A DNA stretch of 64,000 nt. Source: Butyricicoccus faecihominis (GTDB lineage Bacteria > Bacillota > Clostridia > Oscillospirales > Butyricicoccaceae). Numbering within the stretch: the first letter of the stretch is position 1; each line of letters starts with the position of its first letter. The translations under genes were made by a program, and so were the position numbers. The stretch lies in the NCBI RefSeq assembly GCF_024462775.1, contig NZ_JANGCE010000007.1, forward strand, positions 1 through 64,000. The letters run 5' to 3'. Below the pieces are notes generated by a model. It ran no database searches. It was not told the DNA's origin and worked only from the letters and a program-made list of their open reading frames with translations. Shown here one piece after another: positions 1 through 7,811 of the stretch.

Positions 1-435
1 CTCCTTTCGGCCTGTACTAAAGACTTACGATTGTTCGGCCCTTCCCGAAAAAAAACCTTCGGTACTATGGCCTCTGCTGACTTCTTACAGTTCGTTGTTA
101 CTGCGGATTTCGGATTTTTTTCCTTACTTTCCGTCTGTAAGACCTCCCCGGGTAAGAACAATAACCTTCGTTTCATGCTGCCGCCACATTTACCGTGCAG
201 GATTCGGGTAGCATTGGACTTCGTTTTGTTGAGCAAACTCGTCCGTCCTTGCACGGCCTTATATGTGGTTTCTGTTCGTCGGCCCGAAACTTTGCCCGCC
301 AAGGCTCCTCGCATTGACATCCGGCTTCCTTCAGATTCCACCTCACGATGGACACCCTTGCCTTCGGCTAACGCTTCCTGCTACCGAGCGCGTAGTGGTC
401 TTTCACCACCTAGTTATTGCCCATGCCGGGCGCAC
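1..435 (-). mobile_element. Group II intron, 5' part (likely class C); maturase lies off the left edge
   Basis: On the minus strand the sequence begins at 435 with GTGCGCCCGGCATGGGC, the GUGYG-type 5' end of a group II intron, and goes on with the structured ribozyme region expected of domains I-III. At the left edge, minus strand, it ends in a Shine-Dalgarno-like AAAGGAG (1-12), so the reverse transcriptase/maturase gene should start just outside the window. Open frames on the plus strand here are antisense to the ribozyme and are not genes. The 5' end lies 2 nt from a strong terminator hairpin, which is the known insertion preference of class C introns. The family call rests on recalled 5'-end sequence plus this context; subclass is inference. 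Confidence 0.75.
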
Positions 436-437
436 TC

Positions 438-475
438 AAAGGGTGCGCTGCAAAGTGTTTTGCAGCGCACCCTTT
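438..475. terminator. Perfect 17-bp hairpin, terminator-like; 5' exon of the intron
   Basis: Arms 438-454 and 459-475 are perfect reverse complements around a 4-nt loop. The AAA/TTT ends give an intrinsic-terminator shape on both strands. It immediately precedes the intron 5' end on the minus strand. The gene it originally terminated is not visible. Confidence 0.8.
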
Positions 476-579
476 ATATTGGATCGTCATTTGTCGCTGC
501 GGACAGAATAAAGCATAAGAAAGCGGGAACGGCTCCGTTTCCGGTCGTAAGATAGAGATATGGAAAGGAGGCGGCATCC

Positions 580-1437
580 ATGGAGTGGACCGTATGTATC
601 AGCAACGCAATCCGCTATATCGAAGAGCATCTCACCGAGGAACTCACCACGGAAGACATCGCGCGGCAGGCGCTGGTTTCCCCCTACTATTTTCAAAAGG
701 GCTTTGCCATGCTTTGCGGTTTTACGGTAGGCGAGTATATCAAAAAACGAAGGCTCACGCTTGCCGGCAGCAAGCTCGTTTCCACGGACCAGAAAATCAT
801 CGACATCGCGCTTCAATGCGGCTACGATTCGCCGGATAGCTTTACCAAATCGTTTACCCGATTCCACGGCGCCACGCCTTCTTCCGTGCGGAAGGGCGAA
901 GCAATGATTAAAGCCTTTGCTCCGCTCAAAATCAACCTTACACTGGAAGGAGGCGATACGATGGATTATAAAATCGTGTCAAAGGCCGCGTTCACCATCA
1001 TCGGCATATCCAAGGTATTGCGGTATGAGGAAGCGGCGGCGGAGTCGCCGAAGCTGTGGGCGGCGTTTTACGAGTCCGGAAAAGACGTTCATGTACACAG
1101 CGTATACGGCGTGTCCATTGACGAACAGATGGATGGCGATCGGTTTGAATATTGGGTCGCGGACAACTACGACCCGGCCCACGACATCGCGCAGGGCTTT
1201 TCAACCCGGACGATCCCCGCGCACACGTGGGCTGTCTTTGCTTGTAAAGGCGCGGCTTCCCATGTCATGCCGGAGGTGCACCGGCAGATCTTTGCAGAAT
1301 GGTTGCCGGGCTGTAGGGACTACGAAATCGCGGCGGGCTACCATGTAGAAATGTACGGCGATCCCGCCGCCTATGCCAATGGGGTACAGGACGACAGCTA
1401 TTACAGCGAGATCTGGATCCCCGTACGGCAAAAGTAA
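580..1437 (+). CDS. AraC-family regulator with GyrI-like effector domain
   Basis: 285 aa. Residues 1-105 hold two helix-turn-helix motifs of the AraC/XylS type (LTTEDIARQALVSPYYFQK and IIDIALQCGYDSPDSFTKSF). From about 125 to the end there is a GyrI-like small-molecule-binding domain, with the typical ending EIWIPVR. This is the Rob/SoxS-like architecture in which the C-terminal domain binds a ligand and modulates DNA binding. The start follows AAAGGAGG (564-571) at 8 nt. It is a single gene closed by a hairpin at 1443. Its targets cannot be read from the sequence; the adjacent hyd genes have their own promoter. Confidence 0.9.
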   Translation: MEWTVCISNAIRYIEEHLTEELTTEDIARQALVSPYYFQKGFAMLCGFTVGEYIKKRRLTLAGSKLVSTDQKIIDIALQCGYDSPDSFTKSFTRFHGATPSSVRKGEAMIKAFAPLKINLTLEGGDTMDYKIVSKAAFTIIGISKVLRYEEAAAESPKLWAAFYESGKDVHVHSVYGVSIDEQMDGDRFEYWVADNYDPAHDIAQGFSTRTIPAHTWAVFACKGAASHVMPEVHRQIFAEWLPGCRDYEIAAGYHVEMYGDPAAYANGVQDDSYYSEIWIPVRQK

Positions 1438-1442
1438 AACGA

Positions 1443-1479
1443 GCATCAGAGCCGTTGCGTGAGGCAACGGCTCTGATGC
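1443..1479. terminator. 16-bp perfect hairpin after the AraC gene
   Basis: Arms 1443-1458 and 1464-1479 pair perfectly around a 5-nt loop, 6 nt after the stop codon. No U-run follows, so it may act as a 3'-end stabiliser as much as a terminator. Confidence 0.6.
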
Positions 1480-1506
1480 CAGCTTCGGATTTCTGCGTGA
1501 TGTGTC

Positions 1507-1535
1507 TTGCGCTATGGCGCGGTCTGTGATATAGT
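1507..1535 (+). promoter_or_regulatory. Promoter of the hydEGF leader
   Basis: TTGCGC (1507-1512), a 17-nt spacer and TATAGT (1530-1535). Transcription would start near 1542, giving a ~130-nt leader before the first coding sequence. Confidence 0.55.
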
Positions 1536-1576
1536 GATAATAGTTCCTGATACTGAAAACACGCTTTGAGGTAAAA

Positions 1577-1650
1577 GGTACGGCATATTGTTTGGGCGTT
1601 TCCATACCCAGCCGTACCGGGCCTTTCGCCTGTACGGCTGTTTTTCTTTT
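1577..1650 (+). promoter_or_regulatory. Attenuator-like leader with mutually exclusive hairpins before hydE
   Basis: GGTACGGC (1577-1584) is the exact reverse complement of GCCGTACC (1611-1618), and TGGG (1593-1596) pairs with CCCA (1607-1610) inside that stem. The same segment, CAGCCGTAC (1609-1617), also pairs perfectly with GTACGGCTG (1632-1640), followed by TTTTTCTTTT. The second hairpin is an intrinsic terminator and the first would prevent it. This is the arrangement of a transcriptional attenuator or riboswitch. I do not recognise it as a known class. Confidence 0.6.
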
Positions 1651-1672
1651 ATGAAGCATGGGAGGAATGCGC

Positions 1673-1711
1673 ATGAACCGAATCTATTGGCGCCGCGAGG
1701 TATGTCTATGA
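1673..1711 (+). CDS. 12-codon leader mini-ORF overlapping the hydE start
   Basis: ATG at 1673 is preceded by GGGAGG (1660-1665) at 7 nt, a stronger ribosome-binding site than the one in front of hydE itself. It would encode MNRIYWRREVCL, and its TGA (1709-1711) overlaps the hydE ATG (1708-1710) as ATGA. The likely role is translational coupling, with ribosomes ending here re-initiating on hydE. No peptide function is implied. It could instead be chance, with hydE starting at 1702. Confidence 0.5.
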   Translation: MNRIYWRREVCL

Positions 1712-2778
1712 CCGAACTGCACACGCTCGCCGAACAGCTTGCCGCCGAACATGACCTGCCGGATGAAGCGCTTCACGCGCTGATCGCCGGACGGAACGCG
1801 GAGATACAGCGCCATCTTGTGCAGCGGGCGGAGGCGCTGCGGCAAAAAATATACGGAAACCGTATTTATATCCGCGGCCTGATCGAATTTACGAATCACT
1901 GCAAAAACGATTGCTACTACTGCGGCATCCGTCGGAGCAACGGCAAGGCGCAACGTTACCGCCTGACTCGCGCGGATATTCTCGCCTGCTGTGAAGAGGG
2001 ATACCGGCTCGGCTTTCGCACCTTTGTGCTGCAGGGCGGCGAAGACCCCTATTTTACGGATGAGCGCCTGACCGATATCGTGCGCGCCATACGCGCGGGT
2101 TTTCCGGATTGCGCCATCACCCTTTCCGTGGGCGAACGCAGCGTCCAAAGCTATCGCGCTCTTTTTCAGGCCGGGGCCGACCGCTATTTGCTGCGCCACG
2201 AGACCGCGACCAAAGCGCATTATGACCGGCTGCACCCGCCCGCAATGGATTTTGAGCGCCGGATGGACTGTCTGCGGCAGCTGCGGCGAATCGGCTACCA
2301 GACCGGCTGCGGCTTCATGGTCGGCTCGCCCGGTCAGACGGACGAGCACCTTGTCCGCGAGCTTCGCTTCTTAAAGGACTTTCAGCCGCATATGGTGGGC
2401 ATTGGGCCTTTTCTTCCTCACGCGGATACGCCTTTTCGAGATCAGCCGGGCGGCACGGCGGAGCTGACGCTGTATCTGCTCTCCCTTATCCGATTGCTGC
2501 TGCCCGAGGTGCTGCTGCCCGCCACGACCGCGCTTGGCACCGCGGCCGGAGACGGCCGGGAGCGCGGCATCCGCGCCGGAGCGAATGTGGTGATGCCCAA
2601 CCTCTCTCCCCTATCGGTGCGGCAAAAATACATGCTCTATGATAAAAAGATCTGCACGGGCGAGGAATCCGCGCAGTGCGTCGCCTGCCTTGCGAAACGG
2701 ATGGCTTCGGTAGGCTGCGAGATCGCTGTGTCGCGGGGCGACAGCCTCATCCGGACCCAGCATAACGATTTTTACTGA
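1708..2778 (+). CDS. hydE: [FeFe]-hydrogenase maturase HydE, radical SAM
   Basis: 356 aa from ATG 1708, close to the usual ~350. The radical-SAM cluster motif is CKNDCYYC (CX3CX2C, about residues 65-72) followed by GIR, as in HydE. Near the C-terminus, CTGEESAQCVAC gives the CX7CX2C second-cluster motif seen in many HydE proteins. HydE acts with HydG and HydF to build the [2Fe] subcluster of the H-cluster. Upstream in-frame codons back to 1588 run through the leader hairpins, so they are not taken as coding. First of three co-directional maturase genes; no hydrogenase structural gene is in the window. Confidence 0.93.
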   Translation: MTELHTLAEQLAAEHDLPDEALHALIAGRNAEIQRHLVQRAEALRQKIYGNRIYIRGLIEFTNHCKNDCYYCGIRRSNGKAQRYRLTRADILACCEEGYRLGFRTFVLQGGEDPYFTDERLTDIVRAIRAGFPDCAITLSVGERSVQSYRALFQAGADRYLLRHETATKAHYDRLHPPAMDFERRMDCLRQLRRIGYQTGCGFMVGSPGQTDEHLVRELRFLKDFQPHMVGIGPFLPHADTPFRDQPGGTAELTLYLLSLIRLLLPEVLLPATTALGTAAGDGRERGIRAGANVVMPNLSPLSVRQKYMLYDKKICTGEESAQCVACLAKRMASVGCEIAVSRGDSLIRTQHNDFY

Positions 2779-2814
2779 CGGGGAAGCCGATCTGACCCGC
2801 AAGAAAGGAAACGA

Positions 2815-4233
2815 ATGATGTACGATCCCAAATCTCTGCAAGCAGAGGAATTTATCAGCCACGACGAGATCCTCGCAACGCTCGACTACGCCGAAGCGCA
2901 CAAGACCGATCTTCCCCTTGTGGACAGCATTATTGAAAAAGCCGGACAGTGCAAGGGGCTGACCCACCGCGAAGCCTCCGTGCTGCTGGCCTGCGAGGAC
3001 GGGGAAAGGATCCAGCGGATCTATGCGCTCGCCGAAGCGCTCAAAAAGAAATTTTACGGCAACCGCATCGTTATTTTCGCGCCGCTGTATTTATCCAATT
3101 ACTGCGTCAACGGCTGCACCTACTGCCCGTATCACCAAAAGAATAAGCATATCGCCCGCAAAAAGCTGACGCAGGAGGAAGTCGCCCGCGAAGTGATCGC
3201 CCTGCAAGACATGGGCCACAAGCGCCTTGCGATCGAGGCGGGTGAAGACCCGGTCAACAATCCGCTGGACTACATATTGGAATGCATCGACACCATCTAT
3301 TCCATCAAGCATAAAAACGGCGCGATCCGCCGCGTCAACGTCAACATCGCGGCTACCACGGTGGAGAACTACCGCAGGCTGAAGGAAGCGGGCATCGGCA
3401 CGTACATCCTGTTCCAAGAGACCTATCACAAGGCAAGCTACGAAAGCCTGCACCCCACCGGCCCCAAGCATGATTACCGCTACCACACCGAAGCGATGGA
3501 CCGCGCCATGCAGGGCGGCATCGACGACGTGGGGCTGGGCGTGCTGTTTGGGCTGGAGCTTTATAAGTACGAGTTCGCGGGCCTATTGATGCATGCGGAG
3601 CATTTGGAAGCCGTGCACGGCGTTGGCCCGCACACCATCAGCGTGCCGCGCATCAAGCACGCGGACGATATCGACCCCGGCGCGTTCGACAACAGCATCA
3701 GCGATGAAACGTTTGCCAAGCTATGCGCCCTCATCCGTCTGGCCGTGCCCTATACCGGTATGATCATTTCCACCAGAGAGAGCCAGCAGGTGCGCGAAAA
3801 AGTCATACGGCTTGGCGTGAGTCAGGTGAGCGGCGCGTCCCGCACCTCGGTGGGCGGCTATCAGCAGGAGGAACGGCCGACGGACACCGAACAGTTCGAC
3901 GTTTCCGACCAGCGCACGCTGGACGAGGTTGTGCGCTGGCTGATGGAGATGGGCTACATCCCCTCCTTCTGTACGGCCTGCTACCGCGAGGGCCGCACCG
4001 GCGACCGCTTTATGAGTCTGTGCAAGAGCGGGCAGATTCAAAACTGCTGCCACCCCAACGCCTTGATGACGCTAAAGGAATATTTGATGGATTACGCTTC
4101 CGAACCGACGCGGGCGATCGGCGAAGCGCTGATTCAGGCCGAGCTGCAAAATATCCCCCGTGACAACGTGCGCGATATCTGCGCGGATCATCTGGAAAAG
4201 ATCGCACATGGCATCCGTGATTTCCGGTTTTAA
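2815..4233 (+). CDS. hydG: [FeFe]-hydrogenase maturase HydG, tyrosine lyase
   Basis: 472 aa, full family length. The motif CVNGCTYC (CX3CX2C) binds the radical-SAM cluster. The C-terminal CTAC...NCC region supplies the CX2CX22C motif for the auxiliary [5Fe-5S] cluster. HydG cleaves tyrosine to p-cresol, CO and cyanide and delivers the Fe(CO)2CN synthon for the H-cluster. The related ThiH lacks the C-terminal cluster, so HydG is preferred. The start, ATG 2815 or the next codon, follows AAAGGAAA. It sits 36 nt after hydE and 15 nt before hydF, so all three are one transcription unit. Confidence 0.95.
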   Translation: MMYDPKSLQAEEFISHDEILATLDYAEAHKTDLPLVDSIIEKAGQCKGLTHREASVLLACEDGERIQRIYALAEALKKKFYGNRIVIFAPLYLSNYCVNGCTYCPYHQKNKHIARKKLTQEEVAREVIALQDMGHKRLAIEAGEDPVNNPLDYILECIDTIYSIKHKNGAIRRVNVNIAATTVENYRRLKEAGIGTYILFQETYHKASYESLHPTGPKHDYRYHTEAMDRAMQGGIDDVGLGVLFGLELYKYEFAGLLMHAEHLEAVHGVGPHTISVPRIKHADDIDPGAFDNSISDETFAKLCALIRLAVPYTGMIISTRESQQVREKVIRLGVSQVSGASRTSVGGYQQEERPTDTEQFDVSDQRTLDEVVRWLMEMGYIPSFCTACYREGRTGDRFMSLCKSGQIQNCCHPNALMTLKEYLMDYASEPTRAIGEALIQAELQNIPRDNVRDICADHLEKIAHGIRDFRF

Positions 4234-4248
4234 GGGAGGGCCCGCAAC

Positions 4249-5448
4249 ATGGGACTGAATGAAACGCCGCTGGCCGAGCGCGTGCACATCGGTTTTTTCG
4301 GGCGGCGCAACGCCGGTAAATCCAGCGTGGTCAATGCTGTGACCGGGCAGGAAATGAGCGTGGTCTCCGCGGTCAAGGGCACGACAACCGATCCTGTCTA
4401 CAAATCCATGGAGCTGCTGCCGCTTGGCCCCGTGGTCATCATCGACACGCCGGGCTTTGACGACGAGGGCGCGCTTGGCGAAAAGCGCGTTAAGCGCACC
4501 AAGCAAATTCTAAACAAAGCGGACTGCGCGGTGCTGGTCATTGACAGCGTTGTCGGCAAAACGGCCGCGGACGAGGCGCTGATCGCCCTGTTCCGGCAAA
4601 AGCAGCTCCCCTACCTGACCGTGTACAATAAGTGCGACCTTAGCGGTTATACGCCGCAGGAAGAAAACGCGATCGCCGTGAGCGCCGCGAGCGGCCTGCA
4701 AATCCACGAGCTGAAGGAACGCATTGCCCGCCTTACGCATACGGAAGGCCCCGAACGGCGGCTGATCGGCGATTTGATCGCGCCGGGCGATACCGTGGTC
4801 CTCGTCGTGCCCATCGATTCCGCCGCGCCCAAGGGACGGTTGATCCTGCCACAGCAGCAGGCCATACGCGATATTTTGGAAGCGGGCGCGCACGCGTTCG
4901 TCACACGGGATACCGAGCTGTCGGGCGCGCTTAGCGCGCTTCGTCAGACTCCCGCCCTTGTCGTGACCGACAGTCAGGCTTTCGGCCGTGTCAGCAAGGA
5001 AACGCCGCCCGAGATACCGCTCACCTCCTTTTCCATCCTGATGGCCCGTTACAAGGGTTTTCTGGAAACAGCGGTGCGCGGCGTGGCCGCGATCGGCCGC
5101 CTTGCGGACGGCGACCGCATCCTGATTTCCGAGGGCTGCACCCACCACCGGCAATGCGGCGACATCGGCACGGTCAAGCTGCCGGGCTGGCTGCGGCAGC
5201 ATACCGGCAAAGAGCTTATGATCGAAACCAGCGCCGGACGCGACTTTCCGGACGACCTTTCCCCCTACCGGCTGATTATCCACTGCGGCGGCTGTATGCT
5301 GAATGAACGCGAAATGCGCTACCGGCAGAAGTGCGCGGCGGACGCGGGTATCCCTTTCACCAATTACGGCACCGCCATCGCACACCTGCACGGCGTTTTG
5401 CAGCGCAGCCTTTCCGTGTTTCCTCAGTTGGCCGCATTGCTTCAATAA
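4249..5448 (+). CDS. hydF: [FeFe]-hydrogenase maturation GTPase HydF
   Basis: 399 aa. The N-terminal Era-like GTPase has GRRNAGKSS (P-loop, about residue 17), DTPGFDD (G3) and NKCD (G4). The C-terminal scaffold part has CTHHRQCGD and, about 50 residues later, HCGGC, the Cys/His ligands of the HydF [4Fe-4S] cluster. HydF is the scaffold on which HydE and HydG products are assembled before transfer to HydA. The start follows AAGGGAGGG at 8 nt. Last gene of the hyd unit, with a terminator 18 nt downstream. Confidence 0.95.
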   Translation: MGLNETPLAERVHIGFFGRRNAGKSSVVNAVTGQEMSVVSAVKGTTTDPVYKSMELLPLGPVVIIDTPGFDDEGALGEKRVKRTKQILNKADCAVLVIDSVVGKTAADEALIALFRQKQLPYLTVYNKCDLSGYTPQEENAIAVSAASGLQIHELKERIARLTHTEGPERRLIGDLIAPGDTVVLVVPIDSAAPKGRLILPQQQAIRDILEAGAHAFVTRDTELSGALSALRQTPALVVTDSQAFGRVSKETPPEIPLTSFSILMARYKGFLETAVRGVAAIGRLADGDRILISEGCTHHRQCGDIGTVKLPGWLRQHTGKELMIETSAGRDFPDDLSPYRLIIHCGGCMLNEREMRYRQKCAADAGIPFTNYGTAIAHLHGVLQRSLSVFPQLAALLQ

Positions 5449-5465
5449 CTGTTTTTACAAAAAAT

Positions 5466-5498
5466 GGAGCGCACTGTTTTTTTACGACAGCGCGCTCC
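5466..5498. terminator. Bidirectional terminator between hydF and the AI-2E permease
   Basis: GGAGCGCACTGT (5466-5477) pairs with ACAGCGCGCTCC (5487-5498) with one bulge. A-rich sequence lies on the left and GTTTTCTT on the right. It separates two convergent genes. Confidence 0.8.
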
Positions 5499-5504
5499 GT
5501 TTTC

Positions 5505-6818
5505 TTATTTCTTTTTGTTTTCCTGCGCCTGATCGGCGCGGCGGCGTTCCTTTTTGCTCACGGGCGGAATATTGTCCTTGGTCTCGACAAACTCAAACGT
5601 ATCGGGATCGATGCGTTTGGGTCCCCGATAAGCGTTCGTATCCGTGGAAAGGCCGCGTTTTTTGAGCAGATTGTTGAAAAACTCGGTCGCCACACTATAC
5701 AAAACAGCGAAAATCGGTACGCCGACCGCCATGCCGACAAAGCCAAACACGCCGCCGAACACCAAAATGGCGAACATGACCCAGAAGCTGGACAGACCGG
5801 TGGAATCGCCCAAAATCTTGGGGCCGAGGATGTTGCCGTCAAACTGCTGCAAGACGATGATGAAAATGCCAAAATAAACCGCCTTGATCGGGCTGATGAC
5901 CGCGATGAGGATGATGCTCGGGATCGCGCCGATAAACGGCCCAAAGAACGGTATGATATTGGTCACGCCGATGATGACCGAGATCAGCACCGCGTATGGG
6001 ATCTTCATGAGCGCCACGCCGATAAAGCACAGCACGCCGATGATGAACGAATCGATCAGTTTGCCGGTGATAAAGCCGCCGAACACACGGTGGACATGGC
6101 TGACGCGCGACATCACGCGGTTGGCGTGATCCACGCGCATCACGCCGTAGATCACCTTTTTGGCCTGCGCGCAGAAGGTATCCTTGCTATTGAGGATATA
6201 CAGCGAAATAATAATGCCGATCAGGAAATCGAACAGCAGCGACACGGTGTTTTTTACACCGCTCATCAGTTCGACCAGCCGAGGGGTAATGCCTTGGATC
6301 CAACCGATCATCTGATCGGAAAATTCCTCGTAGAGCTGCAAAAAGTTGCGTTCCAGCGCCGGATTATCCTTAAAGAAGCCCGCCACCCAGTTGGATATCT
6401 CGGTTAAATAAATATCCATAGAGCCGAGCAGCGTGATGATGCTCGCCACGAGCTGCGGCAGCACCATCCAAAGCAGCACGCCGATGATGGCAAGGCCGAT
6501 CAGCAGCGTTAAAATGCTGCAAAGACCCTTGGCAAAGCGCGTGCCGTTTTTCATTTTGACGGAAAGCCGGGGCTGTATCCTGCGGTACATGCCGTTAAAA
6601 ATCGGCAGCAGCAGGTAGGCCATGACGAAGCCGAAAATAAACGGCCCCAATATGCCGACCAGCTTTTTGAACAATGTCCAGATAAACGGAAGCCAGCCGA
6701 GCAAGTAAAAAACCAGCACGCTCGCTACGATAACACAAAATGCCGTTAAGCCCCACTGAAAATAGTGGGGCTCGGTACTGTTATCGATTTTGTCAGAAGA
6801 GTGGGATGGGTCGCTCAC
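5505..6818 (-). CDS. AI-2E family transporter (PF01594 type)
   Basis: 437 aa integral membrane protein with a GTG start preceded by AAAGGAG at about 7 nt. Eight or so hydrophobic segments, a long amphipathic middle loop (about 150-230) and the conserved region around IGVTNIIPFFGPFIGAIP, typical of the family. Some members export autoinducer-2 and others act as Na+/H+ antiporters, so the substrate is open. A charged C-terminal tail (KKERRRADQAQENKKK) is cytoplasmic. A downstream terminator is shared with hydF. Confidence 0.88.
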   Translation of the reverse strand: MSDPSHSSDKIDNSTEPHYFQWGLTAFCVIVASVLVFYLLGWLPFIWTLFKKLVGILGPFIFGFVMAYLLLPIFNGMYRRIQPRLSVKMKNGTRFAKGLCSILTLLIGLAIIGVLLWMVLPQLVASIITLLGSMDIYLTEISNWVAGFFKDNPALERNFLQLYEEFSDQMIGWIQGITPRLVELMSGVKNTVSLLFDFLIGIIISLYILNSKDTFCAQAKKVIYGVMRVDHANRVMSRVSHVHRVFGGFITGKLIDSFIIGVLCFIGVALMKIPYAVLISVIIGVTNIIPFFGPFIGAIPSIILIAVISPIKAVYFGIFIIVLQQFDGNILGPKILGDSTGLSSFWVMFAILVFGGVFGFVGMAVGVPIFAVLYSVATEFFNNLLKKRGLSTDTNAYRGPKRIDPDTFEFVETKDNIPPVSKKERRRADQAQENKKK

Positions 6819-6852
6819 GGGTGCACTCCTTTCAAATTTCGATCGCTTTTAT

Positions 6853-7155
6853 TTATTCTTCGCCATCGAAAAAGATGCGCCAGAACAGGTACAGCCAGCT
6901 CGCCACAAAGACGACGAACAGCACGCTGCGGCATTTCTTAAAAAGCTTGGCAAAGCAGGAGCCCAGCCAAAGGCCCAGAGAGAGCAGGCAAACCTTCAGA
7001 ACGGCAAAATCAAAGATAGAAAAATCGTGCGCCTTATCCATTGCAAAATTGGTCCAGCGGCAGGCGCAGCTTTTCGCGCCGTTCGCGTAATCGAGCATTT
7101 GCTCGGCACGGGCACGGATGGCGTCGCGGTCGATGTCTTCAAAGTAGTTTTTCAT
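6853..7155 (-). CDS. Small membrane protein of unknown function
   Basis: 100 aa from ATG 7155, preceded by an AAGGAG-like site. The N-terminal half is soluble and charged (YFEDIDRDAIRARAEQ). The C-terminal half has two hydrophobic segments (FDFAVLKVCLLSLGLWLGSCF and VLFVVFVASWLYLFWRIFF). The D-F-A-x-L-K-x-C pattern recalls small clostridial proteins often mislabelled phosphate ABC permease; this is resemblance only. It lies 34 nt upstream of the AI-2E gene on the same strand and may be co-transcribed with it. Confidence 0.7.
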   Translation of the reverse strand: MKNYFEDIDRDAIRARAEQMLDYANGAKSCACRWTNFAMDKAHDFSIFDFAVLKVCLLSLGLWLGSCFAKLFKKCRSVLFVVFVASWLYLFWRIFFDGEE

Positions 7156-7181
7156 GTTCGTCCTCTCCTTTTTCAGATAGG

Positions 7182-7811
7182 TCAGTTGCGGTTTGCGCGC
7201 GCTGTTTTGCCGCACGCTTCCTTTGCGATGCTGCACGGCGATTTGCCGGCGGGAGAAATGCGGCCCAGCCGCATACCGATCCGCTCCGCGAGTTCGCACA
7301 CATCGCCGGAGCCGGTCTTTTGCAGGGCCGCCTGCAGAATAAAGCCCGCGGCCTGCGCGTCCGACCCGGCTTCGTGGTGGTTGAGCGGAATGCCCAGCGC
7401 CTCGCTCACCGTGTTGAGCTTGTGGTTGATCAGTTCGGGCCATACGCGCTGCGATACCTTGACGGTGCAGACGTACGCGCAGTCCGGCAAGGGCAAATGA
7501 TAGTAGTTCAGGCACGCGCACAAAACAGCGGTGTCAAACATGGCGTTGTGGCAAACGAGCACGCCGCCGCATACGTCGTCCCGCAGGGCGCGCCATACCT
7601 CGTCGAACGCGGGCGAATTGGCGACCATGCGTTCGCGGATGCCGTGGATGCGGATATTGCCCCAGTGGAACTTGCCCACCTCGGCCGGGGGCCGGATCAG
7701 CTGCACCTCGTTGCGAACGAGCGCGTGATCCTCGAACACCGAAATGCCCACCGAACAAGCCGACAGCGGCGAAGCGTTGCCGGTTTCAAAATCCATTGCG
7801 ACGTATCTCAT
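7182..7811 (-). CDS. DnaQ-like 3'-5' exonuclease (DEDDh)
   Basis: 209 aa from ATG 7811. Motif I is VAMDFETGN, with the Asp and Glu metal ligands about residues 7-9. Motif II is around HNAMFDTAVL. Motif III is HHEAGSDA, with the DEDDh His and Asp. These are the catalytic residues of the epsilon/RNase T superfamily. It is a stand-alone nuclease without a polymerase or helicase partner, so a repair or RNA-trimming role is possible. The extended upstream frame is not used, because ATG 7811 overlaps the stop of DUF2461 by 4 nt (ATGA), indicating coupling. Confidence 0.85.
   Translation of the reverse strand: MRYVAMDFETGNASPLSACSVGISVFEDHALVRNEVQLIRPPAEVGKFHWGNIRIHGIRERMVANSPAFDEVWRALRDDVCGGVLVCHNAMFDTAVLCACLNYYHLPLPDCAYVCTVKVSQRVWPELINHKLNTVSEALGIPLNHHEAGSDAQAAGFILQAALQKTGSGDVCELAERIGMRLGRISPAGKSPCSIAKEACGKTARANRN

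Noticed and set aside
31-555. 174-aa plus-strand reading frame at the left edge
   Set aside because: It is antisense to the group II intron ribozyme, has no SD and has a composition of shadow type.
1600-1640. ZTP (pfl) riboswitch, because of CCGGGCC...CGCCTG
   Set aside because: The required 5' domain with GACUGGCG-type sequence is absent, and the similarity is limited to a short GC-rich stretch.
5331-6407. 358-aa plus-strand frame opposite the AI-2E permease
   Set aside because: Antisense shadow rich in His/Asp/Arg; the minus-strand gene has SD, membrane topology and family motifs.
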